From the NCBI RefSeq assembly GCF_012927305.1, contig NZ_JABBGH010000001.1, positions 124,001 to 188,000 on the forward strand: a DNA stretch of 64,000 nt, written 5' to 3'. The first letter of the stretch is position 1; each line of letters starts with the position of its first letter. The DNA comes from Hymenobacter polaris. Lineage in GTDB: Bacteria; Bacteroidota; Bacteroidia; Cytophagales; Hymenobacteraceae. The notes beneath the pieces are model-generated. The model ran no database searches. It worked only from the letters and a program-made list of their open reading frames with translations, and was not told the origin of the DNA. The translations under genes and the position numbers were made by a program. Below are positions 1-7,911 of the stretch, in pieces.

Positions 1-418
1 TGGTGTAGGTGAGGCCCGACTCCTGGAGCAGCTTTTCGGTGGCCAGGTGCGCTTCGGCTACGAAGGCTGCGGCCGACGAGCCATCCTCGGTTTTGCGCTG
101 GAAGCTGGTGTATACCACGTGCTGCACGCCGGCTTCCTTGGCGGCATTGATGGCGTTGGTGTGTTGCGGCACGCGGTTAGGGATATCGTTGCCCGATACC
201 AGAAATAGCTTCTCAACGCCCGCAAACGCTTTTACCAGCGAGGCGTAGTCGTTGTAGTCGCCCTGCCGGATGGTGACGCCCTGGGCTTGCAGGTTGGCCG
301 CCTTGGCGGGGTCGCGCACCAGCACCGAGATGTCGCTGGAGCTAATAGTTTTGAGTAGATTTTCGACAACGGCCTGGCCTAGGCCGCCGGTAGCGCCGGT
401 TACGAGAATATGGCTCAT
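1..418 (-). CDS. SDR / NmrA-like NAD(P)-binding reductase (3' end cut off)
   Basis: The reading frame starts at the ATG at 418 and runs off the left edge, so only about the first 139 residues are seen. The N-terminus carries a Rossmann dinucleotide motif (GATGGLG, residues 8-14), and later residues (VKAFAGVEKLFLVSG) match the NmrA/QOR2-type atypical short-chain reductases, which often act as NAD(P)H:quinone reductases or redox sensors. It is divergent from an HxlR-family regulator gene at 584; such pairs usually mean that the regulator controls the reductase in response to electrophiles or quinones. The family is clear; the substrate is an inference. Confidence 0.85.
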   Translation of the reverse strand, partial: MSHILVTGATGGLGQAVVENLLKTISSSDISVLVRDPAKAANLQAQGVTIRQGDYNDYASLVKAFAGVEKLFLVSGNDIPNRVPQHTNAINAAKEAGVQHVVYTSFQRKTEDGSSAAAFVAEAHLATEKLLQESGLTYT

Positions 419-492
419 GCTGAATGGTAAAGGTTGGGGGCCTAGGGCCCCGTTTTAGTGGAAAGCGACACCGGCCAGGCAGCTACCTCGGC

Positions 493-522
493 TTGATGAC
501 GGGACAAAGGTCGGTATATTTG
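493..522 (+). promoter_or_regulatory. Bacteroidota promoter for the HxlR gene
   Basis: TTG at 493-495, 19 bases, then TATATTTG at 515-522 gives an exact match to the Bacteroidota -33/-7 consensus. It lies about 60 bases before the HxlR start. On the other strand, GACCTTTG (505-512) is a one-mismatch -7 element for the divergent reductase, so the two promoters overlap and one regulator site could control both. Confidence 0.7.
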
Positions 523-583
523 CTAACCAAAAGTGAGCAGCTACCTCTAGGTAAGCGCTAACCTTCACGTAACCACTTCGCCT

Positions 584-940
584 ATGCCACCCCCCACGAT
601 GGGGCACTGCCTCACCACGCTGCCCTCGCTGCGCGACGCCCTCGAAGTAGTGAGCGGCAAGTGGAAGCTCCTAATACTGGTGGCGCTGGCCACTGGCCAC
701 CAGCGCTTTCGCGATATCGAGCGCAGTGTTCCCGGTATTTCGTCTAAGGTGCTGGCCAAGGAGCTGAAAGACCTGGAGCAGCACCAGCTCATTCGGCGCA
801 CGGTGCAGGAGGGCCCGCCCGTGCTCGTGACCTACGAGGTGCTACCCTACGCCGACAGCCTCGACCCGGTCATCTTTGCCCTGCGCGACTGGGGAACCAA
901 GCACCGGCAAAAGATTATGGGCCAGGCGGTGGAGGCCTGA
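584..940 (+). CDS. HxlR/MarR-like winged-helix transcriptional regulator
   Basis: The 118-residue protein matches HxlR family size. The core GKWKLLILVALATGHQRFRDIER is the family's first helix and turn, and SVPGISSKVLAKELKDLEQHQLIRR is the winged-helix recognition region. A cysteine at residue 9 sits where redox- or quinone-sensing HxlR proteins carry their sensing Cys. An alternative ATG at 599 would remove five residues. It is divergent from the NAD(P)-binding reductase at 418 and probably autoregulates and controls that gene. Confidence 0.9.
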   Translation: MPPPTMGHCLTTLPSLRDALEVVSGKWKLLILVALATGHQRFRDIERSVPGISSKVLAKELKDLEQHQLIRRTVQEGPPVLVTYEVLPYADSLDPVIFALRDWGTKHRQKIMGQAVEA

Positions 941-949
941 TTATAAAGT

Positions 950-1057
950 AAAAAAGAACGTCCTGCTGCGCTTGCTGAAGTATCTCGCGCATGATACTGC
1001 GCGGTAGAGATGCTTTGGCAAGCGCAGCAGGAAAGCGCAGCAGGACGTTCTTTTTTT
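950..1057. repeat. REP-like inverted repeat, family A (convergent gene spacer)
   Basis: Arms of 24 bases (950-973 and 1033-1056) form a hairpin ending in T runs on both strands. It contains the family A signature: AAGAACGTC at the tip, and GTAGAGATGC inside. It sits between the convergent hxlR and ald genes, where it can also act as a two-way terminator. Confidence 0.8.
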
Positions 1058-1070
1058 CGTCCCGAAGACG

Positions 1071-2198
1071 TTATACGGTGGCGCCTTCCAGCACCGAGTC
1101 TACTTCTACGAGGGGCAGGTTCCAGGCTTCGGCCACGCCCTTATAGACTACCTCGCCGTGAACTACGTTCAGGCCGAGGCGCAGGGCGGCGTTGCGGCGG
1201 CAGGCTTCCTGCCAGCCCAGGTTGGCCAGCTGCACGGCGTAGGGCAGGGTGGCGTTGGTCAGGGCCAGGGTGCTGGTGTAGGGCACGGCGCCGGGCATGT
1301 TGGCCACGCAGTAGTGCACCACGTCGTCGATGATGAAGGTCGGGTTTTCGTGGGTCGTGGGCTTGCAGGTTTCGATGCAGCCGCCCTGGTCCACGGCTAC
1401 GTCCACGAGCACGGTGCCGGGGCGCATGGTCTTGAGCATGTCGCGGGTGATAAGGTGCGGAGCCTTGGCGCCCGGAATGAGCACGGCGCCCACCACCAGG
1501 TCGGCCGTTTTGATGGCCTCGCGAATGTTGTACTCGTTGGAGTACACCGTCTGCACGTTCTTGGGCATGAAGTCGTCCAGCTCGCGCAGGCGGTTCAGGC
1601 TGATGTCCATGATGGTTACTTGGGCGCCTAGGCCCGCCGCTACCTTGGCGGCCTGCGTGCCCACGATGCCACCGCCCAGCACCAGCACGTGCGCGGGCTT
1701 CACGCCGGGCACGCCCCCTAGGAGGATGCCGCGGCCCTTCAGGGGCTTCTCGAGGTACTTGGCGCCTTCCTGCGGGGCCATGCGGCCGGCCACCTCGCTC
1801 ATCGGAATGAGCAGCGGCAGCGCCCGCGAGGGCAGCTCCACGGTTTCGTAGGCCAGGCAAATGGCCTTGCGCTCAATCATGGCGTGGGTCAGCTCCTCGC
1901 CGCTGGCAAAGTGGAAGTAGGTGAACAGCAGCTGGTTTTCCTTGATGAGCGGGTACTCCTCGGCAATCGGCTCCTTTACCTTGATAATCATCTCGGCCTG
2001 CCCGTACACGTCGGCAATGGTGGGCAGCGTCACGGCGCCCGCTTGCTCGTACTCGCTGTCGGCAAAGCCCGAGCCTTCGCCCGCCCCGGCCTGCACCAGC
2101 AGCGAATGGCCGTGCTTGCGCAGTTCGGCCACGCCGGCGGGCGTGAGGCCCACGCGGTTTTCGTTGTTTTTAATTTCCTTGGGAACGCCGATAATCAT
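1071..2198 (-). CDS. ald: Alanine dehydrogenase
   Basis: The 375-residue protein has the usual family length when started at the ATG at 2198 (MIIGVPKEIKNNENRVGLTP). It would catalyse NAD-dependent interconversion of L-alanine with pyruvate and ammonia. Visible features are the N-terminal AlaDh/PNT signature, the LLFTYFHFA segment with the substrate-pocket histidine, the NAD-binding GGGIVGTQAAKVAAGLGA, and the C-terminal ANMPGAVPYTSTLALTNATLPY block. The frame continues upstream to 2399, but that part has no family similarity and overlaps the VOC gene. A TATCTTTG promoter lies at 2239-2246, 40 bases upstream. Confidence 0.97.
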   Translation of the reverse strand: MIIGVPKEIKNNENRVGLTPAGVAELRKHGHSLLVQAGAGEGSGFADSEYEQAGAVTLPTIADVYGQAEMIIKVKEPIAEEYPLIKENQLLFTYFHFASGEELTHAMIERKAICLAYETVELPSRALPLLIPMSEVAGRMAPQEGAKYLEKPLKGRGILLGGVPGVKPAHVLVLGGGIVGTQAAKVAAGLGAQVTIMDISLNRLRELDDFMPKNVQTVYSNEYNIREAIKTADLVVGAVLIPGAKAPHLITRDMLKTMRPGTVLVDVAVDQGGCIETCKPTTHENPTFIIDDVVHYCVANMPGAVPYTSTLALTNATLPYAVQLANLGWQEACRRNAALRLGLNVVHGEVVYKGVAEAWNLPLVEVDSVLEGATV

Positions 2199-2238
2199 GG
2201 GGCAGGGGAGGGGAATGAGGAGTGGTGAAACCGGGCCG

Positions 2239-2246
2239 CAAAGATA
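2239..2246 (-). promoter_or_regulatory. -7 promoter element for ald
   Basis: TATCTTTG on the minus strand, an exact TAnnTTTG match about 40 bases before the ald start. No clear TTG is seen at the -33 spacing. The site supports choosing the ATG at 2198 over the longer frame. Confidence 0.6.
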
Positions 2247-2317
2247 CGGCCACGGCTGCGCGGACTTGACAGTCGGCAAGGTGCCGGAGTTCCCCAATAG
2301 TAGCCCAAAAGCTCGCG

Positions 2318-2839
2318 CTACTGTGCTAAAGCAAGCAGCCCTGGCACGTCGAGCGGATGGGTGTACATGGTGAGCTTGCCCTCGGCATCGAGCGGCCACT
2401 GGTCGCGGGGCCGGTCCCAGTATAGCTCCAGGCCGTTGCCGTCGGGGTCGTCGAGGTAAATGGCCTCGCTCACGCCGTGGTCGGAGGCGCCGCGCAGCGG
2501 GTAGCCCGCGTCGAGCAGGCGGCGCACTACCTGGGCCAGCCCAGCCCGGTCTTTATACAGGATGGCAGCGTGGTAGAGCCCGGCCACGCCCTGGCGCACG
2601 GCGGGCCGGCCGCCCCGGCTGTGCCAGGTGTTGAGCCCAATGTGGTGGTGGTAGCCATCGGCCGACAGAAACGCAGCCTGCTCGCCGTAGAGCACCATCA
2701 CCTCGAAGCCCAGCAGCCCGCTGTAGAACCCTAGGGCCCGGTCGAGGTCGGTGACCTGCAAATGGATGTGGCCGATGCTGGTGCCGGCGGGCACTGTGTA
2801 GGCCGGGGCAGTGGCGGAAGCGGGGGCAGTGGGGTTCAT
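2318..2839 (-). CDS. VOC family protein (glyoxalase / extradiol dioxygenase fold)
   Basis: The 173-residue protein has a low-complexity N-terminal segment (about 20 residues rich in A, P and T), then a betaalphabetabetabeta metal-binding fold beginning at SIGHIHLQVTDLDRALGFYSGLLGF. Candidate metal ligands are the His in GHIHLQV, the His in LYHAAIL and the Glu in GNGLELYW. DPDGNGLELYWDRP is typical of the CatE-like subgroup that resembles catechol 2,3-dioxygenases. It probably binds a divalent metal, but the substrate cannot be told. A TATTTTTG -7 element lies at 2862-2869. Confidence 0.85.
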   Translation of the reverse strand: MNPTAPASATAPAYTVPAGTSIGHIHLQVTDLDRALGFYSGLLGFEVMVLYGEQAAFLSADGYHHHIGLNTWHSRGGRPAVRQGVAGLYHAAILYKDRAGLAQVVRRLLDAGYPLRGASDHGVSEAIYLDDPDGNGLELYWDRPRDQWPLDAEGKLTMYTHPLDVPGLLALAQ

Positions 2840-2861
2840 GCTTACGAGGGATTAGAATACG

Positions 2862-2869
2862 CAAAAATA
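2862..2869 (-). promoter_or_regulatory. -7 promoter element for the VOC gene
   Basis: TATTTTTG on the minus strand, about 23 bases before the VOC start at 2839, matches TAnnTTTG. The surrounding 60 bases are AT-rich compared with the genes. Confidence 0.5.
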
Positions 2870-2929
2870 ATGTACGTACATGAATTATTTGCTACTTTAC
2901 TTAGCCTTGCAAATCAGTAATTTGCTTTT

Positions 2930-3196
2930 ATGTCCCTGCAAGCCGAAGACGAACTGCAACATGCACTGCTACCACTGTGGCTCGAGTTTCCAGAGATACC
3001 GCGCTACGCTATCGGTTGGCGCATGGGTATCGGTGAAGATTATCGCTATAAGTTTGGCGACTGGTGGGATACGCTGAGCCCGCAAGCGCAGCAGCTATAT
3101 CAGCAGCGCTACCCAGCGCCCATCGGCTGGCGGGGCTGGTATGCCGACGAAGATTGGGACGAGGACGATGAGGAGATAAATACCGACTTAGCGTGA
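2930..3196 (+). CDS. Small acidic hypothetical protein
   Basis: The 88-residue protein has no recognised family. It is rich in Trp and Tyr (GWRMGIGEDYRYKFGDWWDTL) and ends in an acidic tail (DEDWDEDDEEINTD). It has no signal peptide or membrane segment, so it is probably cytoplasmic. It follows an AT-rich spacer shared with the divergent VOC gene. The frame is open and uses the host codons, and no better frame covers this stretch, so it is probably real; a function cannot be assigned. Confidence 0.55.
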   Translation: MSLQAEDELQHALLPLWLEFPEIPRYAIGWRMGIGEDYRYKFGDWWDTLSPQAQQLYQQRYPAPIGWRGWYADEDWDEDDEEINTDLA

Positions 3197-3244
3197 GGTG
3201 CCTGGTACAGTAAAAAAACCCTGCCGCGCCTAGGGCCTGCCACA

Positions 3245-3703
3245 TTAATGACAGAAATCTAGAAAATAGGCTTCGCCACCCTGGTTTATCAGGAGAAAAG
3301 AATTTATCTGTTGGTCCTTGACCAGTAGGTACAAGTCAGGCTGGCCTTTAAGCTGTACCACGTAAGCGTTTTCTTCGCCGCCAAGCATATGAAAAGTAGG
3401 GTGGAGAGACTGCCGACTAGGTCGGATGCGAGCCCGACTAATTGCTTTAAATCTAAGCGAATCTAGCGACCACTGCTTTTGATGCTCAAGCCGAAAGCTG
3501 TGGAGTAAAGCCTGGCCTTTCATTGCTTGTGGGTCGCCGCGCCGCAATAGCAAGCTGGGACACATGTAGCGGCTAATTAGTACTGAGTCGGGTACCTGCT
3601 TGTCGAGTAGGTCCAGAACAAAGTGCTGCAGCAGGGCCGGGCAGGGTGGAACCGCAGCGGCAGGCAAGCGCAGCATTAGCAGCACAAATAACAGCTTTTT
3701 CAT
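3245..3703 (-). CDS. Hypothetical secreted protein
   Basis: The chosen start at 3703 gives 152 residues beginning MKKLLFVLLMLRLPAAAVPP, a clear Sec signal peptide; the longer frame to 3739 adds 12 residues that would spoil it. The mature part is mixed alpha/beta with a late segment NAYVVQLKGQPDLYLLVKDQQINSF that looks like beta strands, and a terminal Cys-His. No family is recognised. Codon use is less GC-biased than in the neighbours. It is monocistronic and convergent with the 2930 gene. Confidence 0.6.
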   Translation of the reverse strand: MKKLLFVLLMLRLPAAAVPPCPALLQHFVLDLLDKQVPDSVLISRYMCPSLLLRRGDPQAMKGQALLHSFRLEHQKQWSLDSLRFKAISRARIRPSRQSLHPTFHMLGGEENAYVVQLKGQPDLYLLVKDQQINSFLLINQGGEAYFLDFCH

Positions 3704-3841
3704 GTGGGAAAAGGGGGTTAGGTAAACGCCCTGGCCCACTAGTACACCGCTGAAAGTCAGTCGATAATTTAGTAGGTAGGTCGCGGAGGCAAATCTCCGC
3801 GCTGCCCACCGCTGGCCACTTGATAAATGTCAATTTCGACC

Positions 3842-4414
3842 CTAGGCCTCCCGCCGGGCCCGCAGCCGGCTCAGGGTTTCGGGCGCAATGCCCAGGTGCG
3901 AGGCCAGGTGCTTGAGCGGCACACGCTGCACCAGGCTGGGCGCCTGCTGCACCAGCTGGGCGTAGCGCGCCGCGGCCGGCAGCGTGCGCAGCTGGTAGGC
4001 GCGCTGCTCGCTTTGCACGTAGTAGCGCTCGGTGAGCACCCGGCCCACCAGGTTGAACTCCGGAAACGCGTGGTACAGCGCCTGCAGCTGGGCGTGGCTG
4101 ATGGTGTGCAGCACGCTGGGCTCCAGCAGCTCCAGATACTCGGTGGCGGGCTGCTGGGTGAAGAAGCTGACGATGGAAATTACAAAGTCGCCCTCCTGCA
4201 TAAACCACGACGAGACCTCCTGGCCGGCGTGCAGGGCGTAGCCGCGCACCAGCCCGCGCTCCACAAAGTGCAGTTGGCGGGCCACCTGCCCTGGCTGCAG
4301 CAGCAGGTGCCGGGCAGGCAGCTCCTCGCGCCGCACGCTAGCCCCTAGGGCCGCCTCCAGGGCCGGGCTCGGGTGGGGTAGCACCGCCCGCACGGCTTGC
4401 AGCAAGACCAGCAC
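3842..4414 (-). CDS. Crp/Fnr family transcriptional regulator
   Basis: The 190-residue protein has a cyclic-nucleotide-binding-like barrel over about residues 10-115 (HLLLQPGQVARQLHFVERGLVRGY, then GDFVISIVSFFTQQPATEYLELLEPS) and a short C-terminal helix-turn-helix ending KHLASHLGIAPETLSRLRAR. This layout is typical of Bacteroidota Crp/Fnr proteins, many of which have no known ligand. The start lies 7 bases after the stop of the DUF1573 gene, so the two probably form an operon. Confidence 0.9.
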   Translation of the reverse strand: MLVLLQAVRAVLPHPSPALEAALGASVRREELPARHLLLQPGQVARQLHFVERGLVRGYALHAGQEVSSWFMQEGDFVISIVSFFTQQPATEYLELLEPSVLHTISHAQLQALYHAFPEFNLVGRVLTERYYVQSEQRAYQLRTLPAAARYAQLVQQAPSLVQRVPLKHLASHLGIAPETLSRLRARREA

Positions 4415-4421
4415 CCTAGGG

Positions 4422-5192
4422 CTACTTAAACGGCACCGAGGCGCTGGCTTCCTTCACCAGGCTGGGGGCCACCAGGTCCTTCACCACGTCGGCTTTCAGC
4501 GTCAGCTTGGCGTCGCCGTGCAGGTCGTTGCTGGCCAGCTTCACCTCGTCGGTGCGGGCGCCGAGTTGGCGGTTGCTGTACACTAGCTCCACCACGGCGC
4601 TCTGGCCGGGCTTGATGGGGGCCGGCGCTTGGCGGTAGCCCACGCAGTAGCAGCCCGAGGTAACGGTGGTGAGCACCAGGTCTTTGGGGCCGGTGTTTTT
4701 GATGCCGATGCGGGCCACCGGCGACTGCCCAGCCTCGATACGGCCGAAGTCGTAGGCGGGGCGCTCCAGCACCAGGCGGGGCGAGGCGGCCAGGGCGGCC
4801 GGCGTGAGGGTGGCGCGGTACTCGTCGGCCGTGAGCACGGTGCCCTTGAGGCTGAGCACCTTGCTGCCCTCGGTGGCGTTGCTCATCACGGTCACGCTCT
4901 TGGCAAATACCCCGGGCCGGCCGGCGCTGTTGTACACGGCCTTCACCATGCCCATGTGGCCGGGCTGGATGGGGGCCTTGGTCCAGTCGGGGGTGGTGCA
5001 GCCGCAGCTGGCCTGGGCGCTGGCAATGACGATAGGCTGGTTGCCGGTATTCCTGAACCGAAACTCGTAGGTGGCCTGGGTGCCCTCCGCAATCTTGCCG
5101 AAGTCGTGGTCGGTGCTCTCGAAGGAAAGCACGCCCTGGGCGCGGGCTCCTAGGGCCAGCAAGCTCAGCAGCAGGGTAACAAAGAAGCGCAT
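4422..5192 (-). CDS. DUF1573 protein, two tandem domains, secreted
   Basis: The 256-residue protein starts with a signal peptide (MRFFVTLLLSLLALGARAQ). Two DUF1573 beta-sandwich repeats follow: the first around FESTDHDFGKIAEGTQATYEFRFRNTG with the SCGCTTPDW signature, the second around YDFGRIEAGQSPVARIGIKNTG with SGCYCVGY. DUF1573 belongs to the ASPM/SPD-2/Hydin-like immunoglobulin folds and is common in Bacteroidota envelopes; its role is unknown. It is upstream of, and probably cotranscribed with, the Crp/Fnr gene. Confidence 0.9.
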   Translation of the reverse strand: MRFFVTLLLSLLALGARAQGVLSFESTDHDFGKIAEGTQATYEFRFRNTGNQPIVIASAQASCGCTTPDWTKAPIQPGHMGMVKAVYNSAGRPGVFAKSVTVMSNATEGSKVLSLKGTVLTADEYRATLTPAALAASPRLVLERPAYDFGRIEAGQSPVARIGIKNTGPKDLVLTTVTSGCYCVGYRQAPAPIKPGQSAVVELVYSNRQLGARTDEVKLASNDLHGDAKLTLKADVVKDLVAPSLVKEASASVPFK

Positions 5193-5196
5193 ACTA

Positions 5197-5309
5197 GTAG
5201 CACCAAGCGCCAGCTTGGCGGGTTAATGCAATAAAAGGGGCCGGCGAACGACTCACTACAAGTTAGCCACTCGGCGCGGGCCCGCTGCCAAGCTGGCGCT
5301 TGGCGCTAC
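5197..5309. repeat. Inverted repeat, family C (MITE-like)
   Basis: Arms 5197-5222 and 5281-5309 share GTAGCRCCAAGCGCCAGCTT with near-perfect complementarity, around an AT-richer centre of about 58 bases. A degenerate relative lies at 29001-29099. It fills the spacer between divergent genes. Confidence 0.65.
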
Positions 5310-5343
5310 AAGTTAAAGATAAGCCGTGCCCCGGCCGTTTTCG

Positions 5344-5351
5344 TACCTTTG
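5344..5351 (+). promoter_or_regulatory. -7 promoter element for the fused E1 gene
   Basis: TACCTTTG, exact TAnnTTTG match, 47 bases before the ATG at 5399. This supports the 808-residue start over the longer frame from 5300, which would begin upstream of the promoter. Confidence 0.65.
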
Positions 5352-5398
5352 CGCCACCTGCTATCCTTGCCCACCCACCCTCATTTCATCCCGTAGCT

Positions 5399-7825
5399 AT
5401 GTCCGTACCCCTGCTTGCCGCTACCGAGGCGCCCGCCCTGCTGGCGCTCACCAAAGCCGATATCCTGCGCGATTATCGCCTGGGCTGGGAAAGCCGCTAT
5501 GCCTCGCTGGCGGGCCGCCGCGAGGTATTTATGGGCAAGGCCAAGTTCGGTATTTTTGGCGATGGCAAGGAGCTGCCGCAGCTGGCTATGGCCCGCGCCT
5601 TTAAGCCCGGCGACCACCGCGCCGGCTACTACCGCGACCAAACTTTTATGGTGGCCATCGGCGAGCTGACCTGGGAGCAGTACTTCGCCCAGCTCTACGC
5701 CACGCCCAGCGCCGAGGCCGACCCCGCCACCGCCGGCCGCTGCATGAACGGCCACTTCGCCACCCGCCTGCTCGACGAGGATGGGCAGTTCAAAAACCAG
5801 AGCCAGACCAAAAATTCCTCGGCCGACATCTCGCCCACCGCCGGCCAAATGCCGCGCCTCGTGGGCCTGGCCTACGCCAGCAAGCTCTACCGCCAAAACG
5901 CCGAGCTGCACCAGTTCAGCGACTTCTCGACCCTAGGCAACGAGGTGGCGTTTGGCACCATCGGCAACGCCAGCACTTCGGAGGGCATGTTCTTCGAGGC
6001 CCTGAACGCGGCCGGCGTGCTGCAAATTCCGATGCTGGTGAGCGTGTGGGACGACCACTACGGCATCTCGGTGCCGGCCGAGTACCAGACCACCAAGCAA
6101 AGCATCTCGGCCCTGATGGCGGGCTTGCAGCGCGAGGGCGAGGGCGAAAGCGGCTTCGAGCTGTACGTGGTGCGCGGCTGGGACTACCCGGCACTGCTCG
6201 ATACCTACCAGCGGGCCGCCGCCGTGTGCCGCGAGCAGCACGTGCCGGTGCTGCTGCACGTAACCGAGGTAACCCAGCCCCAGGGCCACAGCACCAGCGG
6301 CTCGCACGAGCGCTACAAGCCCAAGGACCGCCTGCGCTGGGAGGAGGAGCACGACTGCTTGGTGAAGATGCGCGAGTGGCTGCTGACCGAGGCCATTGCG
6401 GGTGAGGAGGAGCTGAAGCAAATTGAGAAAGAAGCCGCCGCCGTCATCAAGCAGGCCCGCACCACCGCCTGGGGCGCCTACTTCCATCCCATTCAGCAGG
6501 AGCGCGACGCGGCCGTGCGGGTGCTGACCGAGCTGGTGGCCGAAACCGGCACCGAGCATGACCTATCGGCACTAGTAAATAGCCTGCAAACCAACGTAAC
6601 GCCCATCCGGGCCGACATTGTGCGCACCTTGCGCCGGGTGCTGCGCCAGGTGCGCGGCCGCAAGCCCAGCGCCGGCCGCCGCGCCGCCCAGCGCCTGCTC
6701 GAAGAGTGCCTGGCCAACAGCGCCGACTACTACAACTCCTACCTCTTCAGCCAGAGCGAGGAGGCCGTGGGCAACATCGAGGAGGTGCCGGTGCAGTACG
6801 CCGCCGATGCCGCGCCGGTAGACGGCCGCGAGGTGCTGCAGGCCTGCTTCCGGGCCAACTTCGAGCGCGACCCTAGGGTGCTGGCTTTCGGCGAAGACGT
6901 GGGTCACATTGGCGACGTGAACCAGGCCTTTGCGGGCTTGCAGGACGAGTTTGGCGAGCTGCGCGTGACGGATACCGGCATTCGCGAGTGCACCATTGTG
7001 GGGCAGGGCATTGGGCTGGCGCTGCGCGGGCTGCGCCCCATCGCCGAAATCCAATACCTTGACTATCTGGTGTATGCGCTGGCGCCCCTTACCGACGACC
7101 TGGCCACCCTGCAGTACCGCACCAAGGGCGGGCAAAAGGCCCCGCTCATCGTGCGCACCCGCGGGCACCGCCTGGAGGGCGTGTGGCACTCGGGCTCGCC
7201 CATCCAGATGATACTGGGTGCCATCCGGGGTATGCACCTGTGCGTGCCGCGCGACATGACCCAGGCGGCGGGCTTCTACAACACGCTGCTGCGCAGCGAC
7301 GAGCCGGCGCTCGTGATCGAGTGCCTGAACGGCTACCGCCGCAAGGAAAAGCTGCCCAGCAACGTGGGTGAGTTTACCCTGCCCCTGGGCCGGCCCGAGG
7401 TGCTGCGCGAAGGCACCGACCTGACGATAGTAACCTACGGCGCCATGTGCCGCATCGTGCTCGACGCCGCCCAGCAGCTAGCCGAGGTGGGTATTGACGT
7501 AGAAGTCGTGGACGTGCAAACGCTGCTGCCCTTCGACACCGACCAGCTCATTACCGACAGCCTGCGCAAAACCGGCCGCGTGCTCTTTGCCGACGAGGAC
7601 GTGCCCGGCGGCGCTACCGCCTACATGCTGCAGCAAGTGCTGGATAACCAACAGGCGTACCAGCTGCTCGACTCGGCCCCGCGCTGCCTTTCGGCCCAGG
7701 CCCACCGCCCGCCCTACGGCTCGGATGGCGACTACTTTTCGAAGCCCAACGCCGAGGACGTGTTTGATACCGCCTACGAAATGCTGCGCGAAGTGGAGCC
7801 GGCCCGGTTCCCGGCCATTTACTAG
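5399..7825 (+). CDS. 2-oxoacid dehydrogenase E1, fused alpha and beta subunits
   Basis: The 808-residue protein joins an E1 alpha-like domain (about 1-420) and an E1 beta-like transketolase domain (about 470-808), a layout common in Bacteroidota for branched-chain 2-oxoacid or pyruvate dehydrogenase. The thiamine diphosphate motif is the Bacteroidota variant: GNASTSEGMFFEALNAAG followed by VWDDHYG, in place of GDG...NN. The beta half shows FGEDVGHIGDVNQAF, QYLDYLVYALAPL and the C-terminal VEVVDVQTLLPFDTDQLI. It acts with E2 and E3, which are not in this window. Monocistronic, followed by a strong hairpin. Substrate (branched-chain 2-oxoacids) is inferred. Confidence 0.93.
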   Translation: MSVPLLAATEAPALLALTKADILRDYRLGWESRYASLAGRREVFMGKAKFGIFGDGKELPQLAMARAFKPGDHRAGYYRDQTFMVAIGELTWEQYFAQLYATPSAEADPATAGRCMNGHFATRLLDEDGQFKNQSQTKNSSADISPTAGQMPRLVGLAYASKLYRQNAELHQFSDFSTLGNEVAFGTIGNASTSEGMFFEALNAAGVLQIPMLVSVWDDHYGISVPAEYQTTKQSISALMAGLQREGEGESGFELYVVRGWDYPALLDTYQRAAAVCREQHVPVLLHVTEVTQPQGHSTSGSHERYKPKDRLRWEEEHDCLVKMREWLLTEAIAGEEELKQIEKEAAAVIKQARTTAWGAYFHPIQQERDAAVRVLTELVAETGTEHDLSALVNSLQTNVTPIRADIVRTLRRVLRQVRGRKPSAGRRAAQRLLEECLANSADYYNSYLFSQSEEAVGNIEEVPVQYAADAAPVDGREVLQACFRANFERDPRVLAFGEDVGHIGDVNQAFAGLQDEFGELRVTDTGIRECTIVGQGIGLALRGLRPIAEIQYLDYLVYALAPLTDDLATLQYRTKGGQKAPLIVRTRGHRLEGVWHSGSPIQMILGAIRGMHLCVPRDMTQAAGFYNTLLRSDEPALVIECLNGYRRKEKLPSNVGEFTLPLGRPEVLREGTDLTIVTYGAMCRIVLDAAQQLAEVGIDVEVVDVQTLLPFDTDQLITDSLRKTGRVLFADEDVPGGATAYMLQQVLDNQQAYQLLDSAPRCLSAQAHRPPYGSDGDYFSKPNAEDVFDTAYEMLREVEPARFPAIY

Positions 7826-7845
7826 GCCCTAGGGTTTTCCAGCAC

Positions 7846-7895
7846 GCAAAGAGGCCCCAGGACCGGCATTGCGCCAGTTCCTAGGGCCTCTTTGC
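7846..7895. terminator. Bidirectional hairpin between convergent genes
   Basis: A 12-base perfect stem, GCAAAGAGGCCC (7846-7857) with GGGCCTCTTTGC (7884-7895), sits 20 bases after the E1 stop and 17 bases after the end of the convergent lipoprotein gene. Confidence 0.75.
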
Positions 7896-7911
7896 CAGGC
7901 AAAGGCCTGGG

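Noticed and set aside
1158..1860. Long open frames on both strands over the alanine dehydrogenase gene
   Set aside because: They are shadows caused by high GC at third positions; their translations are low-complexity and match no family, while the ald frame is full of conserved blocks.
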